44,585 nucleotides of DNA from Pseudomonadales bacterium (lineage in GTDB: Bacteria > Pseudomonadota > Gammaproteobacteria > Pseudomonadales > Azotimanducaceae), in NCBI GenBank assembly GCA_007131295.1, contig SLQW01000098.1, forward strand, positions 1 to 44,585, read 5' to 3'. The notes under the pieces were generated by a model that was not told where the DNA came from, searched no databases, and saw nothing but the letters and a program-made list of their open reading frames with translations. Positions 27,027 through 38,736 of this stretch are shown piece after piece. Within the stretch, counting starts at the first letter, position 1. Each line of letters opens with the position of its first letter. Position numbers and translations under genes: made by a program.

Positions 27027-27791
27027 ATGTCCGACAACCGGCCGGTCGCTATCGTCACCGGATCATCCAGCGGCGTCGGCGCCGCCTGCGTACAGCAGCT
27101 CGCCGCAAAAGGTTGGAATCCTGTAATCAACTACTCGCGCAGCGAAGCGGCTGCGCAGAATGTGGCGAAGTCCTGTGAGAAGGCGGGCGCAGAGGTCCTG
27201 GTGGTCAAGGCTGATGTGGCTGAAGACGCCGAATGTGTGAAGTTGGTGGGCGCGACCATGGAGCGCTTCGGCCGCATCGATGCGCTGGTCAACAACGCTG
27301 GAACCACCAAGTTCGTCGATCACGCCCGGCTCGACGGCCTCGACAAGTCCGATTTCCTGCACATCTACTCCGTCAACACAGTCGGTGCATTCCAGATGAC
27401 GCGTGCGGCCGCGCCGCATCTGCGTGCGGCGGGGCGCGCAGCGGTCGTCAATGTGGCTTCGATTGCCGGGATCAAGGGGATCGGCAGCTCGATCGCCTAC
27501 GCCGCCTCCAAGGGGGCCATGATCACCATGACGAAATCGCTGGCGCGGGTACTCGGACCGGAAATTCGAGTCAACGCGGTATGTCCTGGTTTCATTCAGG
27601 GTGACTGGTTGCGACAGGGCATGGGTGCCGAGACGTATGACCGCAGCAAGGCGTTCCTGGAGAAGTCTGTGCCCTTGCGTGTCACCGCCACTGCGGACAC
27701 GGTGGCAGAAACCATCATCGCCCTGATCGAGGGCGCAAGTCTCGTCACCGGAGAAACGCTACTGCTCGACGGCGGCCATCACCTCATGTGA
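27027..27791 (+). CDS. Short-chain dehydrogenase/reductase (3-oxoacyl-ACP reductase-like)
   Basis: The 254-residue product has TGSSSGVG (cofactor loop), VNNAG, the catalytic Ser in NVASIAGIKG, and the Tyr and Lys in YAASKGA, ending SLVTGETLLLDGG. It resembles the FabG-like SDRs used in many side pathways. ATG 27027 is preceded by CACGGAGAG, a good ribosome binding site. It is divergent from the hotdog-fold gene across 158 bases, so the pair could form a reductase/dehydratase module, which is inference. It converges with hpnN. Confidence 0.88.
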   Translation: MSDNRPVAIVTGSSSGVGAACVQQLAAKGWNPVINYSRSEAAAQNVAKSCEKAGAEVLVVKADVAEDAECVKLVGATMERFGRIDALVNNAGTTKFVDHARLDGLDKSDFLHIYSVNTVGAFQMTRAAAPHLRAAGRAAVVNVASIAGIKGIGSSIAYAASKGAMITMTKSLARVLGPEIRVNAVCPGFIQGDWLRQGMGAETYDRSKAFLEKSVPLRVTATADTVAETIIALIEGASLVTGETLLLDGGHHLM

Positions 27792-27853
27792 GTCCGCGAC
27801 GCTGCGACCAAGGCGCAGTCCACGATCGCGACGCCGGGCTCCGACCGACGTCA

Positions 27854-27897
27854 GCTCCCACTGACTTGCGCCTCAAAAAAGACGAAGGAGTGGGAGC
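27854..27897. repeat. Nine-base inverted repeat between converging genes
   Basis: GCTCCCACT (27854-27862) and AGTGGGAGC (27889-27897) are perfect inverted copies separated by 26 bases that include a run of six A. The site lies between the converging SDR gene and hpnN. The loop is long and no T-tract follows, so this is not a typical intrinsic terminator, though it could fold in both transcripts. Confidence 0.4.
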
Positions 27898-27959
27898 GTT
27901 TCATTCCTGATGAATCGCGCCCACTTCTCCCGACGCGCGGATGGGCCAGGATCGGAAGT

Positions 27960-30569
27960 TCAGCCTGCAGCCGGCCGCGCGAAGCGATGCAGTAGCACGG
28001 GCAGAAGCACGAGGGTGGTGACCAGCAGCCAGCCGATGGCGATGGTCAGCAGCATGCCGATGGAAGCGGTGCCCTGATGGGGACTGAGGCTCAAGGCGGC
28101 GAACGTGCCTGCGGTGGTGAGGGAGCTCAGCAACACGGCCCGTGGCGTGCTCGAGGTCATCAGGGCTGCAAGACGTCCCTCGGAGCGAAAGCGCTGGACG
28201 AGATGGATGCCGTTGTCCACGCCGAGCCCGAAGATCAGCGGTAAGACCAGAATGTTCGCCATGTTGAAGGGCATGTCGAGCAGGCGCGCCGTGGCCGTCG
28301 TAAATAGAGCGGCGAGCAGCAACGGCGTCAGAACCAGAATCGCATCACGCAAGCTGCGCAGGGTCAGCAGGAGGATGACGAAGATCAGGAGCAATGCGGT
28401 TGCCAGGGCCTGAACGAACGCATTCACGACGATTCCGCCAACGCCCCACTCGGCAACTGGTCTACCGGTCGCACTTGGCGCGATATCCCGAACTTCCTCG
28501 ATGAACCGGTTGAGCGCTGAGACCTCGGAAATGTCTTCAGCCGGCAGTACCACCAGGTGGTGTTCGCCGCCTGGCCCAACGAGCCGTTCCTGCAGATCTG
28601 TCGGTAGGTCTTCGAAGTCGAATCCCGCGACCGCAAGCGCCCGATAAAGCCAACCCAGCAGTTCCGGAAGCGTGCCCGTCGTACCGATTTCGAGTGTCTC
28701 GAGTCGAGCGTCACGATCGCCGTGGTCGTAGAGTGAACGCAATGCGTCTTCGAGTTCTGCGAGCAGGGAACGGTCAGCCGTGGTCAGCCCGGGGTGCGCA
28801 CCGGCACGCGCAGCCGCTTCCATCAGATCGCTGGTGCCCCGTGCCCGCTGCTCTACGGTGGTTGGTGTTGCGGGCTCCGGTGGTGATAGCGCACCGCCCA
28901 GGATGGCCTGGGCGTCCTGGAGCTGGAGCAGTTTCGAGGCCTGATCGTCGGGTACCGCATCCCTGGGTGTTTGAACCGATGCGACGCTCGGTAATTCCCG
29001 CAGCCGAGCGGCAACGGCATCGGACTCGTCACCGTCGACAAGCACCGAGAGACTGTAGTCGGTCATCTGCTCCGCGGACTTCAGTTCGGCCAGCGTTCGC
29101 ATGGACTCGGAGTCGGGGTTGCGCAGCGCCAGAACGCTGTAGTCGAAACGCATGTGGCTCGCCTGCCACAGAGCCAGCAGCGTCATCAGGGCGGTGACGG
29201 CCAGCACGGCACCGCTGTGACCTGCGAGCGCTTCCCAGCGGGAGGGACCCCGTACGCTCGTTCGCACGGTGAGGGGGCGCGGGCGACCGATCAGGCCAAA
29301 GCAGGTGGGAATGACGCTGAACGTAAGCAGCAGAGCGATGACCATGCCGCCAGCGGAGATGAAGCCGAGTTCCGCAAGCCCGCGATAGTCGGTTGCCATG
29401 TAGGCAAGAAAGCCGATAGCTGATGTCAGCGTGCACAGGGCGATGGGGCCACCTGCGTGCAATGCAGCCTGCGCTTCCGGCATTTTGGACGCGTCGGGCT
29501 GCGCTATGGCCTCCTGGATCCTCAGTGCATAGTGGATTGCGAAATCTACGCCGAGCCCAAAGAACATGACCAGAAAGATGATCGAAAGGGTCGAGAATTC
29601 GCCCACTGCCAACATCGCCCAGGAGATCGTCCAGGCGAAGCCCATCGCCAGCATCGCGAACGTGGCGACGACCACGCGCAATGAACGCACGCCGAACACG
29701 AGCACGAGGGCCAGCAACACGAGGGCAAGGGTGCCCGCGAGCGCGATCCCGTCCGTGGCAGCTTCCACTTCTTCATGGGCGAGAGGCACCTCTCCGGTGA
29801 GACGAACGCTGACGTCCTCTGGGACGTCTGCGGCGACGACGACCTCCCGTAAACGCTGCATGATCCGGGCGTAGGGCAGCGCTTCCTCGAAATCGATTTC
29901 GCCCTGGACGACGATGATGCCGTAGTGCAGTTCCTCCCCGGCGTCGGCACCGAGCATACGGTCCATCCAGCGGACGTCTCCCGGCCCGCTCGCCGCAATG
30001 TCCGTAGCGCTGCGGACGACGTCCTCGATCAGGGGTGAGAGGAGCGCCGGCAGGGAGCCGTCAGGGCTCGCTTCCAGGCCCTCGATGAGCAGCCCGAACA
30101 GGCCGCGCAGGCTCGGGTCGGCAGCAAGGCGGGCGAGAGCAGGCTGAGCGGCTGCGAGCTGGTCGATAACCGCGTCGAGTTCATCTGGACTGAGGTAGAG
30201 CAGGCGGTGGTCTCGCAGGAAAGGATCCACTTCGGGTGCGAACACCGATGTGATGACGGGATCGTCCCGGAGCACCTCATCGAACAGCAGCATGGTGCGT
30301 TCGACCGCCTCGAAGGATGTTCCGGACACGACCAGAAGCGCAGTGTCTACCAGCATCGGGAAGGTGGCCTGAAACGTGTCGAATTGCTGCCGCCATTCGG
30401 TGTCCTGGCGGATCAGGTTCTCCGTGTCGGAGTCGATGCGGAACGTGAGGGTGCCGTGAACGATCGCCCCGGCGGTGACGATCAGAAGCAGTGCGACTGC
30501 GTGTTTCGGCCAGCGCGCGGCGGCGGCGGCGAGGTCGCCGAGGCGTGCCGCGATCCAGGCCAGGGGCAT
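27960..30569 (-). CDS. hpnN: Hopanoid transporter HpnN (RND/MMPL family)
   Basis: HpnN is an RND-type inner-membrane protein that moves hopanoids toward the outer membrane in Rhodopseudomonas. The 869-residue product has a first membrane segment (about 25-42), a large soluble domain, a cluster of five to six segments near 255-420 with GLGVDFAIHYALR, then a second soluble domain and a matching C-terminal cluster with FGLGVDNGIHLVQRF. This two-fold layout is typical of MMPL/RND proteins. ATG 30569 shares one base with the hpnM stop (TGATG); a TTG one codon earlier is also possible. It is the last gene of the hopanoid operon. Confidence 0.88.
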   Translation of the reverse strand: MPLAWIAARLGDLAAAAARWPKHAVALLLIVTAGAIVHGTLTFRIDSDTENLIRQDTEWRQQFDTFQATFPMLVDTALLVVSGTSFEAVERTMLLFDEVLRDDPVITSVFAPEVDPFLRDHRLLYLSPDELDAVIDQLAAAQPALARLAADPSLRGLFGLLIEGLEASPDGSLPALLSPLIEDVVRSATDIAASGPGDVRWMDRMLGADAGEELHYGIIVVQGEIDFEEALPYARIMQRLREVVVAADVPEDVSVRLTGEVPLAHEEVEAATDGIALAGTLALVLLALVLVFGVRSLRVVVATFAMLAMGFAWTISWAMLAVGEFSTLSIIFLVMFFGLGVDFAIHYALRIQEAIAQPDASKMPEAQAALHAGGPIALCTLTSAIGFLAYMATDYRGLAELGFISAGGMVIALLLTFSVIPTCFGLIGRPRPLTVRTSVRGPSRWEALAGHSGAVLAVTALMTLLALWQASHMRFDYSVLALRNPDSESMRTLAELKSAEQMTDYSLSVLVDGDESDAVAARLRELPSVASVQTPRDAVPDDQASKLLQLQDAQAILGGALSPPEPATPTTVEQRARGTSDLMEAAARAGAHPGLTTADRSLLAELEDALRSLYDHGDRDARLETLEIGTTGTLPELLGWLYRALAVAGFDFEDLPTDLQERLVGPGGEHHLVVLPAEDISEVSALNRFIEEVRDIAPSATGRPVAEWGVGGIVVNAFVQALATALLLIFVILLLTLRSLRDAILVLTPLLLAALFTTATARLLDMPFNMANILVLPLIFGLGVDNGIHLVQRFRSEGRLAALMTSSTPRAVLLSSLTTAGTFAALSLSPHQGTASIGMLLTIAIGWLLVTTLVLLPVLLHRFARPAAG

Positions 30570-31243
30570 CAATCTGCGCCTCGCTCGAGATTGGCGCGGC
30601 TCAGTCGCTCGATCTCCCGGAGCAGCGCGGCAAGGCCGCCGCGAGCATAAAGGGACGTGTATTCAGCACGCCGCATGGATAGTTCGCTGTAACCGTCGGC
30701 AATGACGTTGAAGATCCGTGGTTCGCCGTCGACTTCACGCAGCAGATACTCCAGGCGTACGCCCTCGGGCAGGATTTCGGTGCGCACCATGATCTGACCT
30801 CGGGGTGCTTCACCGAGACCATGCGTCTCGAACGTTTCGCCTTCGTAGTCTGCGAAACGGGCGGCGTAAGTCGTCAGAATCAGCTCGAACTGGGCGCGCT
30901 CGAGCCGTTCGCGCTCATCGTCGTCTAGCTCGCGCCATGCGGCGCCCAGGCTCAGGCGAACGATGGTTGGTATGTCGAAGCTCACGGCAATCGTGTCGTG
31001 CAGGCGTTCCTTACGCCCGCGAGTGTCGAGCTCCTGGGCCTGCATGGCATCGATCAGCGCGCCATGGAGTTGCTCGACGACGGCGATAGCCACGTCGGCC
31101 TGATTGGCGCGCAGCGGTGCTCCGCTCAGCAGCAGTGTCAGTAGCGTTGGCGCTAGGCCGAGGGTGATCAGGCAGCGGAATCGCGTGGTACGTATCGGTA
31201 GTACTCGATGCCACGATCGTCGAAGTCGTCCCGGGTGCCACAA
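30569..31243 (-). CDS. hpnM: HpnM, MlaC-like hopanoid transport accessory protein
   Basis: HpnM belongs to the Ttg2D/MlaC periplasmic lipid-binding group and is usually paired with hpnN. The conserved part has AVVEQLHGALIDAM, ISFDIPTIVRL-type (VSFDIPTIVRLSLGAAWREL), LILTTYAARFADYEGETF and a C-terminal YTSLYARGGLAALL. It begins with a likely signal peptide (CLITLGLAPTLLTLLLSGAPLRA). The start is unresolved: no ATG or GTG lies close upstream. The TTG at 31243 is given here, and a CTG at 31171-31169, overlapping the HMG-CoA synthase stop, would fit the signal peptide better. Confidence 0.75.
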   Translation of the reverse strand: MWHPGRLRRSWHRVLPIRTTRFRCLITLGLAPTLLTLLLSGAPLRANQADVAIAVVEQLHGALIDAMQAQELDTRGRKERLHDTIAVSFDIPTIVRLSLGAAWRELDDDERERLERAQFELILTTYAARFADYEGETFETHGLGEAPRGQIMVRTEILPEGVRLEYLLREVDGEPRIFNVIADGYSELSMRRAEYTSLYARGGLAALLREIERLSRANLERGAD

Positions 31244-32652
31244 CCGACCCGCTCGATGAGGAACTCGGAACCGGCACTGGCGGTGGCGAGATGGCCATGC
31301 TCGTGCAGACATACGTAGTCGTCCTCGTTCAGATCGCGCGCACCTTCGAAGCTTTCCTTCAGCCGGATGCACTGCGCTGCCCCTTGCCATTCGGGCCGGA
31401 CGCGCATCGGTAGGGCCTCTGCTGCATCACCGCTGCCATAACCTACGGCGAGGATCTCGCCACCTGCGAGGTCGATGCCGTCGTGGACGGCTTCTTCCAG
31501 ACCTGCCGCCATCCATGCCGGCAAGGCCGCAGCATAGAGATTGCCCATGTCGCGCATCGCATCGGCACCGAGAGCTAGCCGACCGGCAACGGATTCCGCG
31601 TAGACCGGATGCGTGCGGAACGCGCGCAGCGTCTGCATGGCGAGCGGATAGACCTCGTCATCGATGCGTTCTGCCGCTACGAGGGAAAAGACCTCTGGAC
31701 GCCGTGTGAGTTCGGCGATGACGCTATCACCGTCGTCGATGCCCGTGCTTCGAGTGAGTTCGGCAAGCAGAACCTGGTCTTTTTTGTCACCGGTGGCGAG
31801 CGCATAAAGGTAGGCCATGCCATAACCCGTCTCCGGCATGCGCTGGTAGGGACGGTGCATGAATACGGCCGCGAGGCTGTCGAGATAGGCGCGGCGGTTG
31901 TCAGGACGGCGGCTGAACATGTCCTCCATGGCGAGCAGCACCTCGTCCACGTAACAGGTGGTCGAGTACTTGCCGTTGAAGATCGGGAAATCCTTCAGCG
32001 GGGTGCCTGGAGGAATGTTCTGGCCGGCGAAGCGGGCGAAGGGCTTGCGGAAGTCCGGGCCGCGGTAGTCGGAAGCGCTCCCGGCCTGGGCCAGGTCCAC
32101 CTCGAGCAGTTTCGGAGATGCCTCGAGCAACATGGCGACGGCGCCAGCGCCCTGGGTGGCTTCGCCGCTGCTGGCCCGGGCGTACTCGGCGATGTCCGAT
32201 GAGATCACCAGCGCTTGCCTGCCGCGGCCATCGGTTGCCAGGTAGCGCAGGGCGCTTTTAAGTGCATAGACCCCGCCGAGACAGGCGTGTTTGAACTCGG
32301 GTACTTCGCAATGGCGCGGCAGCGGTGGCCGACCCTCCGCCTTCAGGCCCGCATTCACCATGCCCTTCACGATGACGGCGCCAGCGGAGTTGTCCGTGCT
32401 GCTTTCCGTGCCGAGCGCGAGAAACCCAATGCGCTGCGGGTCGATGTCGTACTGTCGGATCAGGCGCATGACCGCGGTGGCGGACATGGTGTAGACGTTC
32501 TCGCCGGGACCCCGCATGCGGAAGCTTCGACCGACTACGGTACGGATTTTGTCCCAGCTCTCTTCGGTCCAGTCGCACCATGCGCGGAGGTCGACCCGGT
32601 ACGGTGGGAGATAGGCGGCGAGACCGCTTATGCCGATGGCTTGCGTCGTCAT
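31168..32652 (-). CDS. mvaS: Hydroxymethylglutaryl-CoA synthase
   Basis: HMG-CoA synthase condenses acetyl-CoA with acetoacetyl-CoA to form HMG-CoA, the first committed step of the mevalonate route. The 494-residue product shows the three catalytic residues of the family: E83 in GTESSTDNS, C124 in HACLGGVYALKS and H266 in FMHRPYQRM. It is about 100 residues longer than typical bacterial MvaS (about 390), mainly in the C-terminal half. ATG 32652 overlaps the hpnB stop (ATGA) and gives the expected N-terminus (IGISGLAAYLPPYRVDL). It sits between two hopanoid genes. Confidence 0.9.
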   Translation of the reverse strand: MTTQAIGISGLAAYLPPYRVDLRAWCDWTEESWDKIRTVVGRSFRMRGPGENVYTMSATAVMRLIRQYDIDPQRIGFLALGTESSTDNSAGAVIVKGMVNAGLKAEGRPPLPRHCEVPEFKHACLGGVYALKSALRYLATDGRGRQALVISSDIAEYARASSGEATQGAGAVAMLLEASPKLLEVDLAQAGSASDYRGPDFRKPFARFAGQNIPPGTPLKDFPIFNGKYSTTCYVDEVLLAMEDMFSRRPDNRRAYLDSLAAVFMHRPYQRMPETGYGMAYLYALATGDKKDQVLLAELTRSTGIDDGDSVIAELTRRPEVFSLVAAERIDDEVYPLAMQTLRAFRTHPVYAESVAGRLALGADAMRDMGNLYAAALPAWMAAGLEEAVHDGIDLAGGEILAVGYGSGDAAEALPMRVRPEWQGAAQCIRLKESFEGARDLNEDDYVCLHEHGHLATASAGSEFLIERVGCGTRDDFDDRGIEYYRYVPRDSAA

Positions 32653-33761
32653 GTGTGCGCTTCCGTTAAGTAAGTCCTGCCACGCCATTGGGCGCGCTCA
32701 CCGGACCAGCACGCTACTGCCGATTGCCATGTGAACAAGAGATAAAGCAGGCCGATTACGGGCAGCAGCGGCGCCCAGATCGGCGCCAGGCCGTAAAAGT
32801 GCAGGGTGGGTAGGAAAGACACGCTCATTGCAACCCAGGCGATCACGCCTAACACCGCGGCCTGGCCTCCGCTGACGGCGGCCCATGGTGGCAACGCGAA
32901 GACAAGCAGCATCAGCACGGTGCACAGCAGCAATAGGGTCGGCGAGCGGCCAAGCTGGGTGAATGCCGTACGTCGAACCATGACTGCCAGCGCCTTGAGA
33001 TCAGCTGCGGGTCGTGCACTGCTGATCGCTCGCGACACGCCGAGCCAGACGGGATGGCACGCCGATTTCACTTCCCGAGCCAGCGCGCAGTCGTCAATGA
33101 GTTCACCGCGTATGCGGCGAAACAGCTCTAATTCGTCGATCAGCGCGGTGGGTAGCAGAATGCAGCCGCCGGCTGCAGCGGCGACACCGCTGTCGCGTCG
33201 ATTGACGAGCGCGAACGGATAGAGGAGCCGGAAGAAGTAGATGAATGCAGGCAGAAGGAGGCGCTCCCAGAAAGTACTCATCCGCAGGCTGGCCATGACC
33301 GAGACCAATCCGTCTCCCTGAAGCCGCCATCGCTGCTTCAGCGCATCGAGGCTGCCTGGCGCGAGTCGGATGTCAGCATCGAGCAGCAGTGTCAGCGTGC
33401 GCGGGTCGTGCTGGTGTCCCTGTTGCAGTGCCCAGAGCTTGCCGCTCCAGCCGGGCGGGCAGGGCGTGCCTGCCACGACCCGGACCCGGGAACCGGCAGC
33501 CCGGGCGATGGCGGCGGTGGCGTCATTGGACTGATCGTCGACGACGACCACCCTGACGCCCGGCCCTTGCGCGAGTGCGGCTTCGAGCGTAGCGCCGAGC
33601 AGGGAGGCCTCATTGCGTGCGGGAATCAGAATGCGGACGTCGTTATGTGATGCAGCCGTTGGCGCTTGCGGTTCCAGGCGTTCCCTTAGCCGCCATGGTT
33701 GCCAGGGCAGCAGCAGAACGGTGACCCAGCAGAGAGCGGCCGCCGTGGCAAGCCAGATCAC
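32649..33761 (-). CDS. hpnB: Hopene-associated glycosyltransferase HpnB
   Basis: HpnB is a GT2-family membrane glycosyltransferase found in many hopanoid clusters; its exact acceptor is not settled. The 370-residue product has an N-terminal membrane segment, the GT-A domain with ILIPARNEASLLG, VVVVDDQSNDAT and the LLLDADIRL motif, and three or four C-terminal membrane segments (about 270-350). GTG 33761 overlaps the hpnH stop (GTGA). Confidence 0.9.
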   Translation of the reverse strand: MIWLATAAALCWVTVLLLPWQPWRLRERLEPQAPTAASHNDVRILIPARNEASLLGATLEAALAQGPGVRVVVVDDQSNDATAAIARAAGSRVRVVAGTPCPPGWSGKLWALQQGHQHDPRTLTLLLDADIRLAPGSLDALKQRWRLQGDGLVSVMASLRMSTFWERLLLPAFIYFFRLLYPFALVNRRDSGVAAAAGGCILLPTALIDELELFRRIRGELIDDCALAREVKSACHPVWLGVSRAISSARPAADLKALAVMVRRTAFTQLGRSPTLLLLCTVLMLLVFALPPWAAVSGGQAAVLGVIAWVAMSVSFLPTLHFYGLAPIWAPLLPVIGLLYLLFTWQSAVACWSGERAQWRGRTYLTEAHT

Positions 33762-34867
33762 CCGCGCACCTCCTGAACGGGGATGCGCCTTCCTTCGCCA
33801 GTGTCCGATGCCGCGTCCAGCATTGGAACCTCGGGTGCCATCGGTGCTTCTAGTTCGGGCCCCCGCAGCATGACTTTCAGTGCGGTGAGCGGTCTGCGGA
33901 AGGTGTCTTCGACGGCCGTGCCCTCATACCCGCAGTGAGCCATGCAGTTGTTGCACTTGGGGTTACGGCCGACGCCGTAATCGTCCCAGGCTGTGTTCTC
34001 CATGAGGTCCGCAAAGCTGTCCGCGTAGCCTTCGTCAACCAGCAGATAGCAGGGACGCTGCCAGCCGAAAACGTTGTAGGTAACACTGCTCCAAGGCTGG
34101 CACTGGTAGGACTGGTTGCCGGCGAGAAAATCCAGAAACAGGCTGGATTGGTTGAAACGCCACTTAGACCGGCGCCGGCGTCCGAGTCGGAAAATGTTCC
34201 GAAAGAGCTCCTTGGAGCGGGAGCGCGGCAGGAACACGTCCTGGCGCGGGGCCCGTTCGTAGCTGTATCCCGGCGAGACGGTGATGGCTTCGACGCCGAG
34301 ATCCATCGCGAAGTCGAAGAAATCAGCTACTTCGTCCGGGTTCTCACCGTCGAACAGAGTGCAGTTCACCGTGACTCGATGGCCGCGCTCGAGGGCCTTG
34401 CCGATGGCACGCACGGCGACGTCGAATACGCCCTCTCTACAAACCGAAGCATCATGACGCTCTCGCAGTCCGTCGAGGTGAACGGAGAACGTGAGGTAAA
34501 CGGACGGCTCGTAGTCATCGAGCTTCTTCTCGAGCAGGAGGGCATTAGTACACAGATAGACGAAGCGTTTGCGACCCACCAGCCCTCGGACGATCTCGGG
34601 CATTTCTTTGTGAATGAGGGGTTCGCCACCGGGAATGGACACGACTGGCGCTCCGCACTCGTCTGCGGCAGCGAGCGCTTGCTCTACGGAGACTCGCCGG
34701 CGAAGGATGTCGTCTTCGTAGTCGATCTTGCCGCATCCGGCACAGGCGAGATTGCACTGGAACAGGGGTTCCAGCATCAGCACGAGTGGATAGCGCTCCT
34801 CGCCCTTGAGCTTCTTGCCGATGATGTAGCTGCCAACGCGTAGCTGCTGAATGAGGGGCACGCTCAT
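33758..34867 (-). CDS. hpnH: Adenosylhopane synthase HpnH (radical SAM)
   Basis: HpnH adds a 5'-deoxyadenosyl radical to diploptene to give adenosylhopane, the first step to C35 hopanoids. The 369-residue product has the radical SAM cluster motif CxxxCxxC at C38, C42 and C45 (QCNLACAGCG), the SAM-binding SIPGGEPL and a C-terminal cysteine group (NPKCNNCMAHCGYEG). ATG 34867 has GGGAGACC just upstream. The gene lies 58 bases after idi and overlaps hpnB, so it is embedded in the mevalonate block. Confidence 0.95.
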   Translation of the reverse strand: MSVPLIQQLRVGSYIIGKKLKGEERYPLVLMLEPLFQCNLACAGCGKIDYEDDILRRRVSVEQALAAADECGAPVVSIPGGEPLIHKEMPEIVRGLVGRKRFVYLCTNALLLEKKLDDYEPSVYLTFSVHLDGLRERHDASVCREGVFDVAVRAIGKALERGHRVTVNCTLFDGENPDEVADFFDFAMDLGVEAITVSPGYSYERAPRQDVFLPRSRSKELFRNIFRLGRRRRSKWRFNQSSLFLDFLAGNQSYQCQPWSSVTYNVFGWQRPCYLLVDEGYADSFADLMENTAWDDYGVGRNPKCNNCMAHCGYEGTAVEDTFRRPLTALKVMLRGPELEAPMAPEVPMLDAASDTGEGRRIPVQEVRG

Positions 34868-34925
34868 GCTGGGGTCTCCCGATTGCGCATGTTCCTACTT
34901 CGCGGGATGGCGACGTCTGCAGTGG

Positions 34926-35490
34926 CTAAAGCTGACGTATCTCGTCCATGAATTCCTGCCTTAAACGCGACCACTCGAGCTTGAACCAGGGCGTGAAGGC
35001 TTCCGGGTCAGATTCGAGCTCACGATCCAGAGCTTCCGGCTCGATCCAGCGCCAGGCACTGATTTCGTTGCGATTGACTTCGGGCTCACCCCTGGCCCGA
35101 CCGATATATACCCAACATAGTTCGCGCTCTGCGCCAGAGTCCCCGAATACGGCGTGGTAGGTAAATTTATAGAGAAACTGTAGCGAACTCTGCATCCCGA
35201 GTTCTTCGTCGAGGCGGCGCCCGACGGCTTCTTCCATGGATTCATGGCGCCGCGGGTGGCTGCAGCAGCTGTTCGACCAGTATCCCGGCCAGAGTCGCTT
35301 GCCGGGAGCGCGCTGCTGCAACAGCAGGCGCCCGTCCGCATCGAAGATGAACAGTGAGAATGCACGATGAAGTACGCCCTCGCCGTCGTGACAACCCGCC
35401 TTGTCGAGGAAACCGACGGGGTTGTCGTCGACATCGACGAGAATGAGTTCTTCCGCCTCGGAAGAAACGATCGCGTCGCGCTTTGCTGGT

Positions 35491-35498
<8 letters not shown>
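34926..35498 (-). CDS. idi: Isopentenyl-diphosphate delta-isomerase, type I
   Basis: Idi interconverts IPP and DMAPP, which the mevalonate pathway needs because it makes only IPP. The 190-residue product is the type I (Nudix-fold) enzyme. The catalytic cysteine is C79 in NSCCSHPR, the Nudix block is AVGRRLDEELGM and the catalytic glutamate pair lies at 124-126 (AERELCWVY). The start codon is TTG 35498, supported by an almost perfect ribosome binding site (GGAGGTGAT) five to six bases upstream. It overlaps the fused reductase-kinase gene by eight bases. Confidence 0.94.
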
Positions 35499-37782
<2,284 letters not shown>

Positions 37783-38736
37783 GGATGTCGCACTCCAGTT
37801 GCAGCGGTTGATAACCCTCGTCGCGGACTGCCTGCATGAATGCGACGAGCCTTGATGTGTCGTCCGCCGTGGCGAGCCCGATATCTCCGCCGCCAGCGCC
37901 GCAAGGTTTGTAGCTGATGCCCCAGGTTTCTGCGAGCCCGATGAGTTCGCTGTGGCCTCCGGCGAAGATCGGAATACGGGCCGCCTGCGCCAGTTCGGCC
38001 AGACGCCTCGCACTTTCGCGGATCGCTGCGACGAAATCAGTCGCACTCTGCTCACGGCAGGCGGCAAGCGCAGATCGCGTCGCGGAACCCAGTCTCGCTA
38101 TCAACGCCCGGCTTTGTGGATCCTGCCTCTCCCAAGCCCGATAGCGCGTCACGAACCCGGTGGTCCTGGCCTCCTTCCCCGTCCAGACGTAGCAAAGCTT
38201 CGCGGGTGGTGTCATCGTCCCCGCCACGCGGATGCTCGCGTGATCGCGCTGAAACTCGAACCAGCCGCCACGAACGGCTGCGGCAACATCGAAGCCACTG
38301 CCGACGGTCCCCTGGAGTCGGTCATGCGCTTTGGCACAGTCTTCCATGGAAGGCTGACCCACACCCGCATGGTGTGCGAGAGCAACCGCAAGGGCAACGC
38401 TGACCGCGGCAGACGACCCCAGACCCAGCTTGCACCCGTCGTCCTGCATGGCTCGAGAATCGATTTCGATCGCCATTGGTGCCGGCCGGAGTTCGAGCGC
38501 ACCCGCCACGCTCCACAGTGCCAGGGCGACGGCGCCATGTGGCCGCTCGCTTCGCGTCAAGAAGTTCGGCGTTGGCGCTGCTTCCGGCTCACCGTTGCTG
38601 ACGAAGCGCCAGCTTTCGGCTGCGGTGAGTCGGACCTCCACGCGGCGATTTGCGGCCATGACCAGAGCCGGCTCTCCACTCAGGACGCCGTACTCGCCAC
38701 TGACCATCACCTTGCCGGGAGCGGAGACCCGCACGC

